DNA from: Streptomyces griseus subsp. griseus
GTDB lineage: Bacteria; Actinomycetota; Actinomycetes; Streptomycetales; Streptomycetaceae
Assembly (NCBI RefSeq): GCF_000720255.1
Contig: NZ_JOJE01000005.1
Location: forward strand, 572,769-636,768
Direction: 5' to 3'
DNA length: 64,000 bases
Shown: one piece after another, positions 60,158 through 64,000 of the stretch
Numbering within the stretch: the stretch's first letter is position 1
Layout of the letters: each line of letters starts with the position of its first letter
Notes under the pieces: model-generated
Seen by the model: only the letters and a program-made list of their open reading frames with translations
What the model was told of the DNA's origin: nothing
Databases searched by the model: none
Translations under genes and position numbers: made by a program

Positions 60158-60975
60158 AGGCTTCCTCGCATCCGCTGCAGCAGGCTCAAGGAGTCCGGGA
60201 GGGTGAGAGCCTGTGAACGCATCCTGGCATATCGCCTTTGGAGGACGCTGACCTCTTTCGGGTCAGAGACGAGCAGGCCGCCGCGCTGCCCTTCGTTGTA
60301 CGCGTACCACCGTGCCTCGGGGGTCTCCAACAACTGGATGGGTCCCGCCAGCCCCGCGTGCGACTCCCGCACCAGCGGCATGACCTGGATCTCGATGTTT
60401 CGCAGCTCGGCCATTTCCAGCACGTGACCGATGAGCTCTCGAGTGACTTTCTCCCCGCCCGTCCGCCGCAGAAACAGCTGCTCTTCGAGGATGAAGCTGA
60501 ACGCCGTGTTCGGTCGGTCAAGCAGCAGTCGCTTCCTCTCGGCCCGGGCGGCCCATTGTGCCTCGATCTGTTCATCCCCCAGCGGCGGCAACTGGTCGAC
60601 GAACAACTGGCGCGCATACGCCTCCGTCTGCAACAACCCCGGAATCAGCCGACACTCGTACGTGTACAGCGTGATCGCCAACGCCTCCAACCCCGCACAC
60701 CGCCGAAACCAAGCCGCCAACCCCGGCTGGCGCGCCAGATGCTCTGCCGCCCGCCGCAGCGCCCCCGTGTTCCCCAGCGCCTGCTCCGCCCGCTCCACGA
60801 ACGCTGGATCCGGCATCCGTCTCCCCAGCTCCACCGACGCCACCGTGTGCTTGGAGAAGCGGACCAGCTCGGCGAACTCCTCCCTGCTCAGCCCCGCGTG
60901 TTCGCGCAACGCCTGGACGACCGCCCCGAACGTCCGCAAGCTGTCTGAGGAATCCGGCTCACCATCGACCACCAT
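60154..60975 (-). CDS. XRE family regulator with DUF5753 (Scr1/WhiJ-like)
   Basis: 273 residues from an ATG or GTG-proximal start at 60975. The N-terminal helix-turn-helix (LREHAGLSREEFAELVRFSK, HTVASVELGRRMPDPAFVER) is followed by the DUF5753 domain (ALAITLYTYECRLIPGLLQT, NIEIQVMPLVRESHAGLAGP). It is coupled to DUF397 downstream and divergent from an ATPase domain gene, giving the three-gene set known from whiJ-like developmental loci. It probably represses the divergent promoters. Confidence 0.92.
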   Translation of the reverse strand: MVVDGEPDSSDSLRTFGAVVQALREHAGLSREEFAELVRFSKHTVASVELGRRMPDPAFVERAEQALGNTGALRRAAEHLARQPGLAAWFRRCAGLEALAITLYTYECRLIPGLLQTEAYARQLFVDQLPPLGDEQIEAQWAARAERKRLLLDRPNTAFSFILEEQLFLRRTGGEKVTRELIGHVLEMAELRNIEIQVMPLVRESHAGLAGPIQLLETPEARWYAYNEGQRGGLLVSDPKEVSVLQRRYARMRSQALTLPDSLSLLQRMRGSL

Positions 60976-61104
60976 TTGGCCACCTCCCGCGCGACATGGT
61001 CACGCACAGTCACCAATACTGTCCAGTCCGTAGCCGCGTACGCTGCACCTCCGTACGCGGTGCGCCCTTGGTGAAGTGCGAGTCAGGCCCGTCAGATTGG
61101 CCGC

Positions 61105-61581
61105 ATGACTGCACCTCCCTCCCCCCAGCACCCGGTTACCGTACGTGTGTTCACCCAGCGTCTCAGCGCCACCCCGCGCGGCGCCCGTCTCGCCCGGTAC
61201 CTCGTTCTGAACCAGCTTCACTCCTGGGGGATCCCGCACGGCACCGAGACCTCCGACGCGCTCGGGCTGATCGTCGCCGAGCTGGCCGCGAACGCGGTGA
61301 CACACGGGCGCGTGCCCGGGCGGGACTTCGAGTTGCGGCTCTCCCTCGTCCCCGGCAGTGTCCGCGTCGAGGTCACCGACACCCGTACCGGACCGCTTCC
61401 GCCCGCACCCGGCACCGTACGACCGCCCCAGCCGCTGGACGAGACGGGGCATGGGCTCGTGCTCGTGGACGCGCTCGCCGACCGGTGGGAGGTGCTGGAC
61501 CGGGAGCCGCCGCCCGGGAAGACCGTGCGGGCGGAAATCGACCTGCGCGGCGCTCAGGGGCCCGCGACCGCCAGGACGTAG
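61105..61581 (+). CDS. GHKL ATPase, anti-sigma-factor-like
   Basis: 158 residues from ATG 61105. The N box is LIVAELAANAVTHG, the G1 box VTDTRTG and the G2 box ETGHGLVLVDALAD. No other domain is present. Such single-domain ATPases (RsbW/SpoIIAB-like) are the third partner in Scr1-DUF397 loci. The target sigma factor or regulator is not in the window. Confidence 0.88.
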   Translation: MTAPPSPQHPVTVRVFTQRLSATPRGARLARYLVLNQLHSWGIPHGTETSDALGLIVAELAANAVTHGRVPGRDFELRLSLVPGSVRVEVTDTRTGPLPPAPGTVRPPQPLDETGHGLVLVDALADRWEVLDREPPPGKTVRAEIDLRGAQGPATART

Positions 61582-61631
61582 AAGCGGGTCGTCTGGCGGC
61601 CGCTGTTGTTGTCGTCCGTGACCGGGCGGGG

Positions 61632-61673
61632 GCCCTGGGGAACCGCGGTTGCCGGCGTACGGTCACCCAGGGC
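61632..61673. terminator. hairpin between convergent genes
   Basis: GCCCTGGG (61632-61639) pairs with CCCAGGGC (61666-61673), enclosing the perfect palindrome AACCGCGGTT (61641-61650). It lies in the 117-bp gap between the ATPase gene and the dioxygenase gene. Confidence 0.45.
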
Positions 61674-61698
61674 ACCTTGGAGCGGGTGTTGCCTCGGT

Positions 61699-62460
61699 TC
61701 AGCTTCTTTCGACCCCCAGCGTGAGCGTGCTGGCGTAGCCCGCCGACGTCGTGCTGCCCAGGGCCGTCAGGGTGAGGAGGCCGGATGCGGCGCCTCCGTC
61801 GTCGTAGATGGAGTCCTGGGCGAGGGTGGTGCGGGTGACCGTGTTGGTCGAGTACGGCGACACCGTGGCGACGCGGCGCGTGATCGCCTCGTCGAAGAAG
61901 AGCTGGCCGGTGTGGAGTTCCTGGCCGCCGGTGAAGGAGCCGTCGGAGGTCAGGGTGACGTTGGTGTGCACCTTGACGTGGATGTGGATGCAGCGGCCGC
62001 GGTACCAGCCGGGGTAGACCGTGGTGATGTTGGCGACGCCACGGGTGTTGGTGAGGACGCCGCCGCGCAGGAACGTGCCGTTGTCGGGCTCGTTGTGGCC
62101 GTTGTTGCCGACGAAGCCGGAGTACTCGCCGAGCGCGTCCGCGTGCCAGATCTCCACGAGTGCGTTGCTGAGCGGGGCGCAGGTGTCGTCGTCGACGACG
62201 GTGAGGGCGAGCTTGAGCGGGATGCCCGCCTTGCCTTCGGTGATGTCGGGGCGGACGAGCTGCCCGTCGAGGTAGTAGGGGCCTTCGGTCATCTCCCTGG
62301 TGAGGGTGCAGACGGCGGCCGCGGCGACGGGGGCGGTCGCTCCGGTGGTGGGTGCCTCGGGCGCGGCGGCGCCCACGGCGAGGGTGGCTGCGGTGGCGCC
62401 CGTGGCGATCAGCACGGTACGGCGCGCGACGTTGCTGCGAACTTCCGGGTTGTCTGTCAT
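61699..62460 (-). CDS. secreted intradiol ring-cleavage dioxygenase
   Basis: 253 residues from ATG 62460; GTG 62466 is an alternative with AAGG closer. The N-terminus is a Tat-type signal (VARRTVLIATGATAATLAVG). The catalytic domain carries the two tyrosine and two histidine iron ligands in EGPYYLDGQLVRPD and YPGWYRGRCIHIHVKVH. Intradiol enzymes cleave catechol or protocatechuate between the hydroxyls; secreted single-chain forms act on lignin-derived aromatics. In a plant-polymer degradation neighbourhood that role is plausible. The gene is monocistronic. Confidence 0.88.
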   Translation of the reverse strand: MTDNPEVRSNVARRTVLIATGATAATLAVGAAAPEAPTTGATAPVAAAAVCTLTREMTEGPYYLDGQLVRPDITEGKAGIPLKLALTVVDDDTCAPLSNALVEIWHADALGEYSGFVGNNGHNEPDNGTFLRGGVLTNTRGVANITTVYPGWYRGRCIHIHVKVHTNVTLTSDGSFTGGQELHTGQLFFDEAITRRVATVSPYSTNTVTRTTLAQDSIYDDGGAASGLLTLTALGSTTSAGYASTLTLGVERS

Positions 62461-62564
62461 GGACACGGCACCTTAGGGATCGATGCTGTCCACGGGCTGT
62501 CAGTTCGGCAAAGTGACGCCTCGTCAAGTCGGGTGTTGAGACAGCAGTCGGTGTGCGTGAACCG

Positions 62565-62593
62565 TTGACGCGCAAGTGATTCGATTCTAGGTT
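62565..62593 (+). promoter_or_regulatory. candidate promoter of the second GH43 gene
   Basis: TTGACG (62565-62570) and TAGGTT (62588-62593) are 17 bases apart, 64 bases upstream of the GTG start. Good housekeeping-type match. Confidence 0.5.
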
Positions 62594-62657
62594 CCGTCCG
62601 AATCTGCGATCACCGGACGAGATGTCGACCATCCCCCACACGTCATGGAGGCCCCGC

Positions 62658-63638
62658 GTGAGCCGCACCACCCCCCTCCGCCGCCGCACCGCACTCCTCG
62701 CCCTGCCCGCAGCCCTGCTGCTCGCACTGGTCCCGAGCACCGCGTCGGCGTACCCGAACCCCGGCCGGGTCACCGGATCCACCGTCGTCCACGACCCGAC
62801 GATGATCCGCACGTCCGACGGCCGCTACCTGCTGTACGCCACCGGAGGCGGCCTGTCCTACCGCACCTCCACCGACCGGACCGCGTTCAGCGCCGGCGGC
62901 GACGCCTTCTCGACGAAGCCGGGCTGGTGGTCGTCGTACGGCGCGACCGAGGCGTGGGCGCCGGACATCTCGTACCAGGGCGGCAAGTACCTGATGTATT
63001 ACGCCGTCTCGACCTTCGGCTCGAACAGGTCCGCCATCGGGCTGGCGACCTCCACGACCGGCCTGCCCGGCTCCTGGACGGACCAGGGCACCGTCTACTC
63101 CTCCACCACCGCCAGCGACTACAACGCCATCGACCCCAACCTCTTCGTCGACGGCGACGGCAAGTGGTGGCTGTCGTTCGGGAGTTGGTGGACCGGCCTG
63201 AAGATGATCCAGATCAACCCGTCCACCGGGAAGCAGCTCTCCTCCAACACGACCCGGTACTCGCTCGCCTCCCGGCCGACCGGGACCAAGGCAGTCGAGG
63301 CGCCGTACATCGTCAAACGGGGCGGCTACTACTACCTCTTCGCCTCGTACGACACCTGCTGCGCCGGCACCGGCTCCACCTACAAGGTCAAGGTCGGCCG
63401 CGCCACCAGCGTCACCGGGCCGTACTACGACAAGAACGGCGTCGCGCTCATGAACAACGGCGGCACCCCCGTGCTGGAGTCGCACGGGCGGTACATCGGC
63501 CCCGGCGGACAATCGATCATGAAGGACACCGACGGGGACCTGATCGTCTACCACTACTACGACGGCAACGACAACGGCACGCCCAAGCTGGGCATCAATC
63601 TCCTGAACTGGAGCAGCGGCTGGCCCGTCGCCTACTGA
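62658..63638 (+). CDS. GH43 endo-alpha-1,5-L-arabinanase, second copy
   Basis: 326 residues from GTG 62658 with GGAGG seven bases upstream. Signal peptide RRRTALLALPAALLLALVPS cut near ASAYP. The GH43 triad is Asp46 (VVHDPT), Asp159 (YNAIDPNLF) and Glu214 (AVEAPYIV). It is paralogous to the enzyme at 52.7 kb, sharing GYYYLFASYDTCCAG and NGTPKLGINLL, but has its own promoter and no TTA at the matching place. It is likely a stand-alone secreted arabinanase. Confidence 0.9.
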   Translation: MSRTTPLRRRTALLALPAALLLALVPSTASAYPNPGRVTGSTVVHDPTMIRTSDGRYLLYATGGGLSYRTSTDRTAFSAGGDAFSTKPGWWSSYGATEAWAPDISYQGGKYLMYYAVSTFGSNRSAIGLATSTTGLPGSWTDQGTVYSSTTASDYNAIDPNLFVDGDGKWWLSFGSWWTGLKMIQINPSTGKQLSSNTTRYSLASRPTGTKAVEAPYIVKRGGYYYLFASYDTCCAGTGSTYKVKVGRATSVTGPYYDKNGVALMNNGGTPVLESHGRYIGPGGQSIMKDTDGDLIVYHYYDGNDNGTPKLGINLLNWSSGWPVAY

Positions 63639-63669
63639 CCCGCACCCCGGTGTGAGGCGCGCGCAGTCT

Positions 63670-64000
63670 TCAGCCCGCCTGGCCCATGCCCGCCGCGTTC
63701 GGCCAGCTCTGGGCGTTGGGCCAGCCGGTGGCGGGGGCCGTGGTCAGGCCGCCCGGCATGCCCGTCGTGCCGCGTACCTGTGCTGCGGTGAGGCCGCCCC
63801 GGGCGGGGACCCCGGGCGGGGTGGGGCCCATGGGCGGGGTCATCGCGGCCGCGGCCGGGGCGGGCGCCGCCGCGGGGACGGGGGACGCGGGCGGGATCGG
63901 GGAGGCGGGCGGGACCGGCGTGGGGAAGGGAGTGGCGGCGGCCGGAGCCGGGGCCGGGGCGGGCGCGGCGGGCGGGAAAGAGCCGGCAGCCGGGAAAGGG
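63670..64000 (-). CDS. C-terminal part of a Pro/Ala-rich protein, 5' end beyond the window
   Basis: The minus frame from the window edge to a TGA at 63670 encodes about 109 residues of Pro, Ala and Gly (PAAPAPAPAPAPAAATPFPT), ending in a more specific tail (RGGLTAAQVRGTTGMPGGLT, NAQSWPNAAGMGQAG). The bias and open frame support coding. It looks like the disordered tail of a larger protein whose identity lies outside the window. Confidence 0.6.
   Translation of the reverse strand, partial: PFPAAGSFPPAAPAPAPAPAAATPFPTPVPPASPIPPASPVPAAAPAPAAAAMTPPMGPTPPGVPARGGLTAAQVRGTTGMPGGLTTAPATGWPNAQSWPNAAGMGQAG

Noticed and set aside
1..64000. CRISPR arrays, tRNA or rRNA genes
   Set aside because: I looked for regularly spaced repeats, cloverleaf-like sequences and conserved rRNA segments and saw none; the only regular tandem array is the coding minisatellite at 34.7-35.2 kb.

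Overview
The window is 64 kb of very GC-rich chromosomal DNA with strong third-position G/C bias, GTG starts, Tat signals and gene families typical of Streptomyces (DUF397/Scr1 pairs, STAS-ANTAR, MEDS-ATPase, SAV_2336, DUF6545). From memory, matB, the fused carboxyltransferase, a trypsin/MoxR module and an mreB-like gene have counterparts in the SCO2444-SCO2451 interval of S. coelicolor; I could not check this here.

Layout. 1-8.2 kb: the 5' part of an M1 aminopeptidase, a second-type RelA/SpoT protein, a near-palindromic 168-bp MITE-like element, a secreted protein, an amino-acid permease and a PucR regulator with an 18-bp palindrome between them. 8.4-21.9 kb: two divergent giant secreted proteins, one with LamG and FG-GAP-like parts, the other a 2875-residue RHS polymorphic toxin carrying B-lectin, ricin-lectin and Hint domains and a C-terminal nuclease-like tip, followed by its presumed immunity gene and a small membrane protein. 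21.9-26.1 kb: a Ser/Thr kinase with a peptidoglycan-binding tail and STAS/ANTAR/anti-sigma-type regulators. 26.2-37.4 kb: one long minus-strand run of matB, a fused carboxyltransferase with a 21-unit 27-bp repeat, a Trypco-like protein, a trypsin-VMAP-C-like protease, a MoxR AAA+ ATPase, a vWA-like/SAV_2336 protein with a degenerate HAD domain, and an MreB/Mbl-like gene. The Trypco/trypsin/MoxR/vWA part matches the predicted NTP-dependent ternary conflict systems and is the strongest defence-type candidate here.

37.5-43.5 kb: a MerR-PP2C fusion, an ATP-grasp enzyme, hypothetical proteins, and an IclR regulator coupled to an SMP-30 lactonase. 43.5-49.3 kb: a minus-strand operon of three paralogous multi-pass DUF6545/MAB_1171c-like membrane proteins, an ImmA/IrrE (M78) metallopeptidase and an FAD oxidoreductase. 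This is a poorly described arrangement and the second candidate system.

49.5-63.6 kb: an arabinan and plant-polysaccharide region with an ABC importer (binding protein and two permeases, no ATPase), GH43, GH51, GH35 and a second GH43, interrupted by an Rrf2 regulator, a DUF4360 secreted protein, an anti-sigma/Scr1/DUF397 triad and a secreted intradiol dioxygenase. The first GH43 carries a TTA codon, suggesting bldA-dependent expression. The right edge cuts a Pro/Ala-rich protein. I saw no tRNA, rRNA, CRISPR array or transposase gene.
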